Below are positions 26,672 to 37,000 of a DNA stretch of 64,000 bases, in pieces (position 1 is the stretch's first letter; every line of letters starts with the position of its first letter). Made by a program: the position numbers and the translations under genes. Below the pieces are notes generated by a model. The model was not told the origin of the DNA. It ran no database searches and worked only from the letters and a program-made list of their open reading frames with translations. Origin of the DNA: an uncultured Flavobacteriaceae bacterium (GTDB taxonomy: Bacteria; Bacteroidota; Bacteroidia; Flavobacteriales; Flavobacteriaceae); NCBI GenBank assembly GCA_905381055.1, contig CAJPUR010000011.1, positions 62,001 to 126,000 of the forward strand, written 5' to 3'.

Positions 26672-27724
26672 ATGTTTCAAGATAAAAATATTCCAAATAC
26701 ACCAATTTCAGATATTGGAGAATTCGAACTAATCAAAAAAATTACTCAACCATTCAAAATTGATCAAAAAAATACAATAGTTGGAATCGGAGATGATTGC
26801 TCTGTTCTCGAGTTTAAGAATAATCAAATATTAGTTAGCTCAGATACATTGGTTGAAGGTGTTCATTTTGATCTAGGTTATGTCCCTTTAAAACATCTAG
26901 GATACAAGTCTGTAATGGTTAATCTTTCTGATATCTATGCAATGAATGGTGTTGCTTCTCAGATTTTAGTTTCAATTGCCATTTCAAATCGATTCAGTAT
27001 TGAATCAATTCAAGAAATATATAATGGTATTAAAACTGCATGCGAAAATTACAAAATAGATTTAATTGGGGGAGATACTACAAGTTCAACTTCAGGATTA
27101 ATTATCTCTATAACTGTTATAGGTCATGCTAAAAAAAATCAAATTACTTTAAGAAATGGGGCTAAACCAAATGACCTTTTAATTGTAACAGGTGATTTAG
27201 GGGCTGCATATATGGGGCTTCAAGTATTAGAAAGAGAAAAAGCTGTTTTTAAAGTTAATCCCCAATCTCAACCTGATCTTTCTCAATATTCATATTGTAT
27301 TGGAAGACAACTAAAGCCTGAAGCTAGAAAAGATATTTCTTCAGTTTTGTCTGATTCAAAAATAATACCGACTTCAATGATAGATATTAGTGATGGCCTT
27401 TCCTCTGAAATAATACATTTATCTAATGCATCTAAAGTTAGTTTTATTTTATATGAAGATAAAATACCAATAGATTCCGAAGTAATTAAAACTTGTGAGG
27501 AATTTAAAATAAATAGTTCTATTGCTGCCCTAAACGGTGGAGAGGATTATGAACTATTATTTACTATAAATCAAAAAGACTTCAAAAAAATTAAAAATAA
27601 CCCTTCATTTTCTGTAATTGGACATGCTACTAATGATATAAATGAAAACTATATGATTTCTGGGCTAGGAGAAAAAATTAAGCTTGAAGCCCAGGGATGG
27701 AATTCAACAAAAAAGAGTAATTAA
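26672..27724 (+). CDS. thiL: Thiamine-monophosphate kinase
   Basis: A 350-residue ThiL, which phosphorylates thiamine monophosphate to thiamine pyrophosphate. The motif GIGDDCSVLEF is near residue 41, DTLVEGVHFDL near 64, NLSDIYAMNG near 90, LIGGDTTSS near 134, and ISDGLSSEI and GGEDYELLFT follow in the second half, all typical of the family. No other thiamine biosynthesis gene is in the window, but a TPP-riboswitch receptor lies 24 kb away. Its stop codon shares the bases TTAA with the convergent ZIP gene. Confidence 0.96.
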   Translation: MFQDKNIPNTPISDIGEFELIKKITQPFKIDQKNTIVGIGDDCSVLEFKNNQILVSSDTLVEGVHFDLGYVPLKHLGYKSVMVNLSDIYAMNGVASQILVSIAISNRFSIESIQEIYNGIKTACENYKIDLIGGDTTSSTSGLIISITVIGHAKKNQITLRNGAKPNDLLIVTGDLGAAYMGLQVLEREKAVFKVNPQSQPDLSQYSYCIGRQLKPEARKDISSVLSDSKIIPTSMIDISDGLSSEIIHLSNASKVSFILYEDKIPIDSEVIKTCEEFKINSSIAALNGGEDYELLFTINQKDFKKIKNNPSFSVIGHATNDINENYMISGLGEKIKLEAQGWNSTKKSN

Positions 27725-28536
27725 CCTAATGCAACATCCAAAATCATCATAATTACAAATCCTCCGATAAATCCTAATGTTGCAATATCTGTATTCTTAT
27801 CTAATTGTGTTTCAGGTATTACCTCTTCAACAACCACAAAAATCATCGCTCCAGCAGCAAAACAAAGTGCGTATGGTAAAATTGGGGTAAAAAAAGTTAC
27901 AGCAAGTGCTCCAATAACCGCAAAAATTGGTTCCACAATAGCAGATAACTGACCATACCAAAAACTTTTAAATCTACTTAACCCTTGTCTTCTCAGTGGC
28001 ATTGAGATAGCAATACCTTCTGGAAAATTTTGAATACCAATCCCTAAAGCTAAAACAACTGCACCTGCAATTGATGCTTCAGGTAATCCCGCAGCAACTC
28101 CTCCAAAAAGAACACCAACTGCTAGTCCCTCGGGAATATTATGTAGTGTTATAGCTAAAGCTAAAAGAGTTGTTCTTTTCCAAGGAGTTTTAATACCTTC
28201 ACTTTCAGAGAAATTTATGTGAACATGTGGTAAAATCTTATCTAAACAAAAAATAAAGAGAGCCCCTAATGTAAATCCAATTACAGCTGGAACTACTTTT
28301 ATAAATCCTTCACCCTCGCTCATTTGAATACCTGGAGCAAGTAGACTCCAAAAACTTGCTGCAACCATAACTCCTCCAGTAAATCCAAGCATTCCATCAA
28401 GTATAACTCTATTCATTTTCTTAAAAAAGAAAACCGTTGAAGCCCCTAAAGCTGTTAAAGCCCATGTAAAAAGAGTAGCATAAAGAGCCCCTAGCACAGG
28501 ATTAGTTTTTTCAAAAAAAATAATAATTTGATCCAC
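27721..28536 (-). CDS. ZIP family divalent metal transporter
   Basis: A 271-residue membrane protein with about eight hydrophobic segments. The two metal-binding motifs of the ZIP family are clear: HNIPEGLAVGVLFG in segment 4 and QNFPEGIAISMPLRRQG in segment 5. The GufA-like N-terminal half (ALYATLFTWALTALGAS) suggests the GufA branch, which imports zinc and other divalent metals. There is no long His-rich loop, but PHVHINFSE lies before segment 4. Confidence 0.93.
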   Translation of the reverse strand: MDQIIIFFEKTNPVLGALYATLFTWALTALGASTVFFFKKMNRVILDGMLGFTGGVMVAASFWSLLAPGIQMSEGEGFIKVVPAVIGFTLGALFIFCLDKILPHVHINFSESEGIKTPWKRTTLLALAITLHNIPEGLAVGVLFGGVAAGLPEASIAGAVVLALGIGIQNFPEGIAISMPLRRQGLSRFKSFWYGQLSAIVEPIFAVIGALAVTFFTPILPYALCFAAGAMIFVVVEEVIPETQLDKNTDIATLGFIGGFVIMMILDVALG

Positions 28537-28657
28537 TTAATTTTAATTAGACAATATAAATGTAATTTGTTTTGCAGTGTAAAACAAATTATTTAAAAAA
28601 AAATAAAATCGAACCATAGGAATTAAAATGGATTAATTATTTTTAGATAATTCAATA

Positions 28658-29809
28658 ATGAAAAACAATAAAGTTTATAATTTTATTATTTGTGGAGGAG
28701 GTGCCTCAGGATTATACCTTGCGTATAATTTTTTAAAGGATAATTACTTTAAAAATTCAAAAATTTTAATAATTGAAAAATCTAAAAAAAATTCGAATGA
28801 TCGAACCTGGAGTTTTTGGGAAAAAAATTATGGTCTTTTTGATGATATAATTTTTAAAAAATGGGATAAAGCAAATTTTAATTCTCAAAATTTCTCATTG
28901 AATTTCAATTTAAATCCATACGCTTTCAAAACAATTAAAGGAATTGATTTTTATAAAAAAATAATAACTGAAATAAATAACTCAAAAAATATTGAAATAA
29001 TATATGATCAAATTTTAAATATTAGGTCACTAAAAAAAAATTCTGAAGTCACAACAAAAAAAATAAAATATAGTGGGGAAATAGTTTTTTCAAGCATTCA
29101 AAGCCCATTAAAGAAAAAAGTCGGGTTCCCAATTCTTAAACAACATTTTATTGGATGGTTTGTTAAAACTGAAAACAATGTTTTTGATCCAAAAAGAATT
29201 GTTTTTATGGATTTTGATATCGTTCAAAAAAAATCTACAAGATTTATTTATGTACTGCCTTTTAAAAAAAATGAAGCTTTAGTTGAATATACACTTTTTT
29301 CCAAATCAATTTTAAAAGATGATGAATACGAAAACGGTATTAAAACTTATTTGAAAAAAATTAATTCTGGTAAATTCAAAATTATTGATAAAGAAAAAGG
29401 AAGTATCCCAATGACTGCTTATCCTTTTTGGGAAAATAACACAAATAATTTTATGACAATAGGAACAGCTGGAGGATGGACAAAACCGAGTACAGGTTTT
29501 ACTTTTTTTAACACAATAAAAAAAGTAGATAAACTTATTAATCATATAAAAAGCAATAAACCTCTTAATAATTTCTATAAAAATAACCGGTTCATATTTT
29601 ATGATAGCATAATGATTGATGTTCTTTATTCAAAAAATGAAATTGGAGGTGAGATTTTTAAAAAAATGTTTAAAATGAATAAACCAAAATTAATTTTAAA
29701 GTTTTTAGAAGAAAAAACAAATATTTATGAGGAACTTAAAATAATGAGTACGTTTCCAATCAAAATTTTTTTAACATCTTTATTTAAAAAACTATTTAAA
29801 AGATATTAA
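28658..29809 (+). CDS. crtY: Lycopene beta-cyclase, CrtY type
   Basis: A 383-residue FAD/NAD-dependent lycopene cyclase. The dinucleotide motif is CGGGASGLYLAY at 12-23. The CrtY landmarks follow in order: DRTWSFWE near 47, QHFIGWFVKT, MDFD, FIYVLPF, ALVEYTLFS, IPMTAYPF and GTAGGWTKPSTGFTF. The enzyme turns linear lycopene into beta-carotene. It is convergent with a polyprenyl synthetase gene, but crtB, crtI and a beta-carotene cleavage gene are not in the window. Carotenoid pigment or retinal for a rhodopsin are the possible ends; neither can be chosen here. Confidence 0.93.
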   Translation: MKNNKVYNFIICGGGASGLYLAYNFLKDNYFKNSKILIIEKSKKNSNDRTWSFWEKNYGLFDDIIFKKWDKANFNSQNFSLNFNLNPYAFKTIKGIDFYKKIITEINNSKNIEIIYDQILNIRSLKKNSEVTTKKIKYSGEIVFSSIQSPLKKKVGFPILKQHFIGWFVKTENNVFDPKRIVFMDFDIVQKKSTRFIYVLPFKKNEALVEYTLFSKSILKDDEYENGIKTYLKKINSGKFKIIDKEKGSIPMTAYPFWENNTNNFMTIGTAGGWTKPSTGFTFFNTIKKVDKLINHIKSNKPLNNFYKNNRFIFYDSIMIDVLYSKNEIGGEIFKKMFKMNKPKLILKFLEEKTNIYEELKIMSTFPIKIFLTSLFKKLFKRY

Positions 29810-29810
29810 T

Positions 29811-30779
29811 TTACATATCTCGGTTCATTAAATCAATTGTAAATTTTTCAAATATTTTTTTGCTTTCATCGGGAATTGATATAGACTTTATTCTATCTAT
29901 TGCTCTTTTTTCATAAAATTTAATTTCTTTTTCTAGGTCTTGATCTGCTCTACTTTTTAGATAAATTTCTTTAACAGATTTAATTTTTGTTTTAGAATCT
30001 TTAGGCTTTTGGCTGAAAAACTTTATTAACCTAGTTTTTTGATCTTTATCTGAATTATTTAGTGCAAAAATATATAAAAGAGTTTTTTTATTTTCAATTA
30101 TATCTCCACCAGTTTTTTTTCCAATTTTTTTTTTTTCACCAAACACATCTAAATAATCATCCTTTAATTGAAATGCAATACCTAAATCGATTCCAAAAAA
30201 ATAAAATTTATCACTTTCAACTTCAGACAATCCAGCAATCAAAGCTCCCATTTTCATAGAACAAGCCAACAAAACAGCAGTTTTAAGCTTAATCATTTTT
30301 AAATAATCATTTTTAGTAACCTTTGATATTGTAGTAAAATCTATATCATATTGTTGCCCTTCACAAACCATTTGTGCTGAAGTATTTAGAAGACTGATTA
30401 ATTTTTTGAAAAGTTTTGAATCATATAATTCTAAACATTTATAGGACCATATCAACATTACATCACCTGACAAAATACCAGTATTTAAATTCCACTTTTT
30501 ATGAATTGTGATTTGGCCTCTTCTTAAACTTGCTTTATCCATAATATCGTCATGAATTAATGTGAAATTGTGAAATAATTCGATTGATAATGCTGCTGGT
30601 AAAGCATTCCGTAAGTTTTTATTTATGATATCATGCGTCATTAATAAAATAATCGGTCTTAACCTTTTACCGCCCAGACTTAAAATATAACTACATGGAT
30701 CATATAAATTTCTAGGATCTCTAACAGAAATTGATGATTTCAAATATTCAGAAAAGATTTTTTGATATTTAATTATCAC
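29811..30779 (-). CDS. Polyprenyl synthetase (trans-isoprenyl diphosphate synthase)
   Basis: A 322-residue all-trans prenyl diphosphate synthase. The first Asp-rich motif DDIMD is at 77-81, followed by RRG, and the second is DDYLD at 207-211 in a FQLKDDYLDVFG context. GGKRLRP near 36-42 binds the diphosphate. It elongates allylic diphosphates with IPP; whether it makes farnesyl, geranylgeranyl or longer chains cannot be read. The gap to the convergent crtY gene is one base, and a GGPP synthase for carotenoids is one option. Confidence 0.93.
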   Translation of the reverse strand: MIIKYQKIFSEYLKSSISVRDPRNLYDPCSYILSLGGKRLRPIILLMTHDIINKNLRNALPAALSIELFHNFTLIHDDIMDKASLRRGQITIHKKWNLNTGILSGDVMLIWSYKCLELYDSKLFKKLISLLNTSAQMVCEGQQYDIDFTTISKVTKNDYLKMIKLKTAVLLACSMKMGALIAGLSEVESDKFYFFGIDLGIAFQLKDDYLDVFGEKKKIGKKTGGDIIENKKTLLYIFALNNSDKDQKTRLIKFFSQKPKDSKTKIKSVKEIYLKSRADQDLEKEIKFYEKRAIDRIKSISIPDESKKIFEKFTIDLMNRDM

Positions 30780-30881
30780 TTTTAGATTTTAATTAAAGAT
30801 AATTATTTAAACCTTAATATATTAATAAAAACTTTGGAAACTTATTTGGTTTTTAAAGTTTCTATACATATTTTTATAAAC

Positions 30882-31490
30882 ATGAAAAGTTTAATAATTA
30901 AAAAAGCTAATTCCCTTTTTTTAAAATATGGATTTAAAAGCGTAACTATGGATGAATTGGCATTTTCCTTGGGGATGTCAAAAAAAACATTATACATTCA
31001 TTTTAACTGTAAAAATGATATTGTGGAAGCTTCAGCGCTAGACGTTTTTGAAAAAGCAAACAAAGAACTAATACTCGTAAGGAAAAAAAGTGAAAATGCA
31101 ATACATGAATTTCATTCTGTAAAATATTTAATTATGAAATATTTAAATGACTCGAAACTTTCACCTCATTATCAATTACAAAAATATTATCCTGAAATTC
31201 ATGAAAAAATCAAATCCTTAGAATATAAAAAATTTAGTAAACAAGTAAAGAAAAATATATTAAATGGTATAAATACAGGCCTTTTTAGAAAAAATATAAA
31301 TATTGAATTTCTCACGAGATTATATCTAACTGGAATGTCAAACCTAAGAGATATTAAAATATTCGATCCTGAAAAATTTAATATTTCTGAACTTATTGAA
31401 AACTATCTTGAATATCATCTCAGAGCTATTGTATCGGATAAAGGATTGAAAATATTAAATAAAACGCCCATAAATAAACTAGATAAATGA
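30882..31490 (+). CDS. TetR family transcriptional regulator of the efflux operon
   Basis: A 202-residue TetR-type regulator. I choose the start at 30882 (MKSLIIKKANSLFLKYGFK), because the family begins just before the first helix; an in-frame ATG at 30834 adds a 16-residue hydrophobic leader with no counterpart. The helix-turn-helix is VTMDELAFSLGMSKKTLYIHF at about 24-44. The remainder is the ligand and dimer domain. It overlaps tolC by 4 bases and is followed by the adaptor and pump genes, so it most likely represses its own efflux operon. Confidence 0.92.
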   Translation: MKSLIIKKANSLFLKYGFKSVTMDELAFSLGMSKKTLYIHFNCKNDIVEASALDVFEKANKELILVRKKSENAIHEFHSVKYLIMKYLNDSKLSPHYQLQKYYPEIHEKIKSLEYKKFSKQVKKNILNGINTGLFRKNINIEFLTRLYLTGMSNLRDIKIFDPEKFNISELIENYLEYHLRAIVSDKGLKILNKTPINKLDK

Positions 31491-32830
31491 AATTGAAAAT
31501 AATTTTTATGATAATTTTTTTTCAAAATCTGTTAATTGGACAACTTATTCCTGAAAAATTATCGTTAGAAGATGCTTTAAAAATAGGGCTAGAAAATAAC
31601 TCAACAATCAAAAAAGCAGATAAAGAATTATTGAAAGCACATAAAGAAAAATGGAGAACCATCTCAATAGGTCTTCCTCAAATAAAAAGTACTGCTAGCT
31701 ATCAAAATTTTATTGAAATGCCAATTTCCCTTGTACCAGCTGAATTTTTTGGTGGTAATCCAGGAGAATTTGCAGAAATAAGTTTTGGTACTGAACAAAT
31801 AGCAACTGCATCTATTAAATTGGAACAATTAATTTTTGATGGAACATATATTGTGGGTCTTCAAGGTATTAAACTTTATTTAGAAGTTGCTGAAAACGTA
31901 AAAAAAAAGACAACTCAGCAAATAAAAAAAGAAATTATTTCAGCATATATTAATTCTCTTTTATCAAAAGAAAATATAAAAATATTAAAAAACAATATTT
32001 CTAACCTGATAAAAAATTTAGAAGAGGTTAAAAATCTTTATGAAAATGGTTTCAGCGAAGAAGAGAGTGTTGAACAACTTCGTTTGACTCTTAATAGCCT
32101 AAATTCTAATTTAAAATATGCTGAAAAATTAGAATTGATTTTATCTAAAATGTTAAACGTAATTCTTGGGATTGAAATTGATAAAAAAATTGAATTAACT
32201 GATAGTCTTGATCTGCTAACTTTAAAGAATATTAATTTTAATGAGAGTTCTAAAATAAATAATTTAGATTTTAATCTAGATCTTATTATTGCACAAAATA
32301 ATGTCTTTAAACAAGCATTATTATATAAATTAGAAAAAGCTAAATCTCTCCCATCTATATCAGGATTTATAAGTGGAGTTTACACTGGGAATAGTAATCA
32401 ATTTAATTTCACAAAAAAAAATCAAAAATGGTTTGGTTCCTCTGTATTTGGATTAAAAATTGATATTCCTATTTTCAGTTCACTAGGAAGAATGGTAAAC
32501 TCTCAAAAAACAAAAATCAATCTTGAAATTGCTGAAATCGAGTTGGAAGAAACTGAAAATATAGTATTATTAAATTTTGAAAAAATAAAAAATCAATACT
32601 ATTTGTCAATTGAAAATTATTTTACAGCTCAAGAAAATCTTTTATTAGCAAAGAAAATTGAAGAAAAGAATCAAATAAAGTTTTACGAGGGTATAACTGG
32701 TAGTTTTGAATTAAGGGAGGCCCAATTACAATTATATTCTGCCCAAAGTAATTATCTAAAATCCATGATTGAAGTTATAAATAAAAAATCAGAATTGGAC
32801 ATTATTATTAATTCACCAAAAAATAACTAG
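31487..32830 (+). CDS. tolC: TolC family outer membrane efflux protein
   Basis: A 447-residue outer membrane factor with a signal peptide (about residues 1-19, ending in IGQLIPE). Two TolC repeats are seen: the first with LSLEDALKIGLENN-type start and long helices, the second with LIIAQNNVFKQALLYKLEKAKSLPSISG and VFGLKIDIPIFSSLGRM. It forms the exit duct of a tripartite pump. The start overlaps the tetR stop by 4 bases, and the adaptor gene follows within 2 bases. Confidence 0.93.
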   Translation: MKLKIIFMIIFFQNLLIGQLIPEKLSLEDALKIGLENNSTIKKADKELLKAHKEKWRTISIGLPQIKSTASYQNFIEMPISLVPAEFFGGNPGEFAEISFGTEQIATASIKLEQLIFDGTYIVGLQGIKLYLEVAENVKKKTTQQIKKEIISAYINSLLSKENIKILKNNISNLIKNLEEVKNLYENGFSEEESVEQLRLTLNSLNSNLKYAEKLELILSKMLNVILGIEIDKKIELTDSLDLLTLKNINFNESSKINNLDFNLDLIIAQNNVFKQALLYKLEKAKSLPSISGFISGVYTGNSNQFNFTKKNQKWFGSSVFGLKIDIPIFSSLGRMVNSQKTKINLEIAEIELEETENIVLLNFEKIKNQYYLSIENYFTAQENLLLAKKIEEKNQIKFYEGITGSFELREAQLQLYSAQSNYLKSMIEVINKKSELDIIINSPKNN

Positions 32831-32832
32831 AA

Positions 32833-34005
32833 ATGAAAAATATTTTTAAGTTTTTAATTTTTTCTGCATTTTTAATTTCATGCGAAAATTTTTCAAATAA
32901 TTCTCAAAATAAAAAAATTACAGAATCAGTCGATTTATTAAAACAAAAAAAAGAAGAAAAATTAATTCAAATTGAAAAACTTAAAAATGATATTGAAATA
33001 ATCAATAGTGAACTTGATAGTTCATTAAATAATGAAAATGCTCCAATTGTCTCTAAATTTGATGTTAAATCATCAATTTTTGAACATTATTTAGAATTTC
33101 AAGGAAGCGTCAAAACAAATAAAAATATTTTAGTTTATCCAGAAAGTCCAGGGATTTTAAAAAATATCTATGTTAAAAAAGGAGAATATGTTAAAAAAGG
33201 TAAGCTTATTGCTGAACTAGATAATGAAATTTTAATCTCTCAACTTGAACAACTTAAAATTCAAACTAACCTTTTAAATAAGATTTTTGAGAGAAAAAAA
33301 AGATTATGGGATAAAAAAATTGGTTCTGAAATTGAATTCCTTGAATCAAAAACCAAATTTTTAACAAGTAAAGAAAAAATAAAAGAACTTAAAGCACTAA
33401 TAAAAAAAACTAAACTATATGCCCAATTTTCAGGTAAAATAGATGACATCATCACTAAAATTGGCTCAAATGTGAGCCCGGGGATTACTCCAATTTTTAG
33501 GTTAATTAATATCAATAAAGTTTATATTGAATCTGAAATCCCAGAAAAACACATTTCAAGTATAAATGAAAAATCGAAAGTTAGAATTTATGTTCCTACA
33601 ATAGATAAATTAATCGATTCAAAAGTTTCTCAAGTTGGAAATTTCATTAATCCTGCTAATAGGTCATTCAAAATTGAAGTAAAATTTGAAAACACTGATA
33701 AAATCCTAAAGCCAAATATGACTGTTAAAATTTTAGTTAATGATTACACAAATAAAAATGCAATATTAATTCCAATTAAAAATGTACTTGAAAATTCTAA
33801 GGGGGATTCTTATGTATTTAAAATAATAAAATCCAACAACCTATTTAAAACAAAAAAAGAATTTATTACACTTGGCAAAGTAACTGAAAATTTAGTTGAA
33901 GTAACTAGCGGTCTAAGTGATAATGAATTGATTATTGAAGACGGATTGAGGTTTATAAAAGATGACCAAATAATAAATATTATTGACTCTTCAAAAATTG
34001 AATAA
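32833..34005 (+). CDS. RND efflux periplasmic adaptor lipoprotein (MFP/HlyD family)
   Basis: A 390-residue membrane fusion protein. The signal peptide ends in FLISC (Cys at about 17), so it is lipid-anchored. A coiled segment (about 33-68) precedes the barrel-sandwich halves GILKNIYVKKGEYVKKGKLIAELDNE and KTKLYAQFSGKIDDIITKIGSNVSPG. The beta-barrel domain includes VYIESEIPEKHISS. It links the RND pump to TolC. The stop overlaps the pump start by one base. Confidence 0.93.
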   Translation: MKNIFKFLIFSAFLISCENFSNNSQNKKITESVDLLKQKKEEKLIQIEKLKNDIEIINSELDSSLNNENAPIVSKFDVKSSIFEHYLEFQGSVKTNKNILVYPESPGILKNIYVKKGEYVKKGKLIAELDNEILISQLEQLKIQTNLLNKIFERKKRLWDKKIGSEIEFLESKTKFLTSKEKIKELKALIKKTKLYAQFSGKIDDIITKIGSNVSPGITPIFRLININKVYIESEIPEKHISSINEKSKVRIYVPTIDKLIDSKVSQVGNFINPANRSFKIEVKFENTDKILKPNMTVKILVNDYTNKNAILIPIKNVLENSKGDSYVFKIIKSNNLFKTKKEFITLGKVTENLVEVTSGLSDNELIIEDGLRFIKDDQIINIIDSSKIE

Positions 34006-37000
34006 TGAAAAAATCTACTGAATTAAAAGAATTTTCACTGTCATCATGGGCTATTAACCATAGTACTGTTATTTATGTTGTAATTGGACTTTTTCTTTTT
34101 TTAGGAGTTTATTCTTTTTTTACTTTACCAAGAGAAAATTTCCCTGATATTCAAGAAACTGAGATTTATGTGAGTTCTGTTTATCCTGGTAATACTGCTG
34201 AAGATATAGAAAGATTAATTACAGATCCGTTAGAGGAATCATTAAAAACAGTTCAAAATGTTAAAGAAATAACTTCTTCATCAATTGAAGATTTTTCAAT
34301 TATAACCGTTCAGTTTGACGAAAATATTTCTGTAGACATAGCAAAGCAAAAAATACAGGAGGAAATTGATGATGTTATTTCTAACCCCGATTGGCCGACA
34401 TTTAATAATTCTAAAGTTCAACCAAATGCCTTTGAATTTATTTATTCTGAGGAATTACCTATCGTTAATATTAGTCTTATTGGAGATTTTCCATTAGAAA
34501 AACTGAAGTTTTATGCTAAAGATTTAAAAGATAAAATAGAAGAATTACCTGAAATAATCAAAGTTGATATGAGAGGTGTAGAGGATTTTGAAGTAGAAGT
34601 CTCCCTTGATATATTTAAAATGAATGCTTCAAAAGTAAGTTTTAACAATATCATTAACTCTCTTAATAGAGAAAATAAAACAATTTCTGCTGGAAATATT
34701 CTAGGAGATGGACAAAGAAGAAACATTAGGATAGTTGGAGAAATATCTACCCCATCAGACCTAGAAAAGTTTGTTGTTAAAACCCAAAATGGATCAGTTT
34801 ATTTAGGTGATATTGCTAAAATTAATTTTAAAGAAAAAGAAAAAACCTCATTTGCAAGGTCATTTGGCAAAGCTGCAGTAATGCTCGACGTAAAAAAAAG
34901 GGCTGGCAAAAATCTTATAGAAGCAGTGAAAAAAATCAGAAAAATAGTAGATGATTATAAAAGAACCAAATTCCCTTCAAACTTGGAAGTTTTTATTTCT
35001 AATGATCAATCAAATGAAACAACAAATCTTGTAAATGACCTGACAAATAATATAATTTTTGGAGTAATTCTTGTTGTAACTGTTTTAATGTTCTTTCTTG
35101 GTTTTAGAAATGCACTTTTTGTTGGTTTTGCAATCCCCATGTCAATGTTTATGTCATTTATGATTCTTGGGTTTTTAGGATATACCATTAATAGAATGAC
35201 TTTATTTGGCTTAATAATGGGCTTAGGAATGTTAGTAGATAATGGAATTGTTGTAGTTGAAAATGCATATAGATTAATGCAAAAAAAAGGTTTTACAAAA
35301 ATTGAAGCAGCTAAAAAGAGTGTTGGAGAAATTGCTGTTCCAATTATTATTTCCACAATTACTACCATTGCAGCATTTGTCCCTTTAGCATTTTGGCCAG
35401 GAATAATTGGCAAATTTATGGTTTTTTTTCCTTTAACTCTTTCAATAGTTTTAGGCTCTTCATTAATAGTTGCAATCTTTTTTAATTCCATGCTTGTTTC
35501 TAAATTCATGAAAATTGAGGATAATGAATTAACCACAAGTAGTCTTTGGAAATTGACCTTATTTCTTGGAGGACTTGGATTAGTTTTAATCTTTAATGTT
35601 GGTTTTCTAAGAGGAATTGGAACATTAATGATTCTTATATGCTTTTTATTTTGGTCTTATAAATTTTTTATTAAAAAGTGGGCTAGATTTTTTCAGCAAA
35701 ATTTAATAAGTTCACTTGAAAAAAAGTATAAAAGATTAATTAGTTATGTCTTGACTAAACGAAATCCAATTTATTTTTTACTTGGAACAATTGGTTTGCT
35801 TTTTTCATCTTTCATAATTTTAGCAATTAAATCTCCTAAAGTTGAATTTTTCCCATCAAATGAACCTGCCCAAATCATAATTTATTTAGAATACCCCGAA
35901 GGAACCTCAATAAAAAAAACTAATTCAACAGCAATAAATTTTGAAAAAGAAATAAATTTTGTAATAAACCAAGACAAATATTTATTAAATAATAAAAACT
36001 TTATGGTTAAATCCTACGTTACTCAAGTGGGAACTGGATCTCAAAATCCTCAATCCGATAAAGGAGCTGTAAATGAAATGCCAAATAAAGCTAAAATAAC
36101 ACTCAATATGTCAGAATTTAAAGATCGAAATGGATATTCTAGCGAAACCTTAAGGGGAGAGATTCAACAAAGAGTAAATAAAAAATTTCCTGGTCTTTTA
36201 ATTTCGGTTGAAAAAGATGCAAAAGGACCACCAGTAGGATATCCAATAAATATTGAGATAAGTGGAAAAAATTATGGAGAAATAATTGAAGTTGCTTCTT
36301 CAATGAGAACTTATTTAGATTCAAAAAAAATTTCAGGTATAGAAGAACTAAAAATTGATGTTAATAAAAATAAACCCGGCATTGAAATATTTATTGACAG
36401 AAAAAAAACTGGAGAATTAGGCGTTTCTGCTGGTCAAGTAGGTAATCAATTAAGAAGATCTCTTTTTGGAGAAAAAACAGGAATTTTTAAATCAGGAGGT
36501 GAAGATTACGATATAAATATAAGACTTGATAAAAAAGATAGGTATAACATTGAAACCTTATTAAATCAATATATAGTTTTTAGAGATGAAGGAACAGGTA
36601 AAATCAAAGAAATTCCAATTTCATCCCTAGTAAAGACAGAAAACACCGTAACTTTCAATAATATTAAGCATAAAAACTTAAGAAGAGTAGTAACTTTATA
36701 TTCTTCTGTGTTAGGAGGTTATAACGAAAATGAAGTAATACAAAAAACCATCAAAGCCTTAAATGATTTTCAATTACCAGGGGAAATAGAGTATAATTTT
36801 GGAGGACAAATTGAAGAACAAGAAGAAAATTTTAATTTTTTAAAAAATGCTTTAGCATTTGCTCTTTTTTTAATTGTATTAATTTTAGTTTTTCAATTTA
36901 ATTCAATTTCAAATCCATTAATAATTTTACTTTCAATTTTTTTAAGTTTTACTGGGGTTCTTCTAGGAATAAGTATTTTTAATATGCCATTTGTTATTTT

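Noticed and set aside
35006-35536. A 176-residue open frame on the minus strand
   Set aside because: It is the antisense shadow of the RND pump gene and reads as a random basic/hydrophobic protein.
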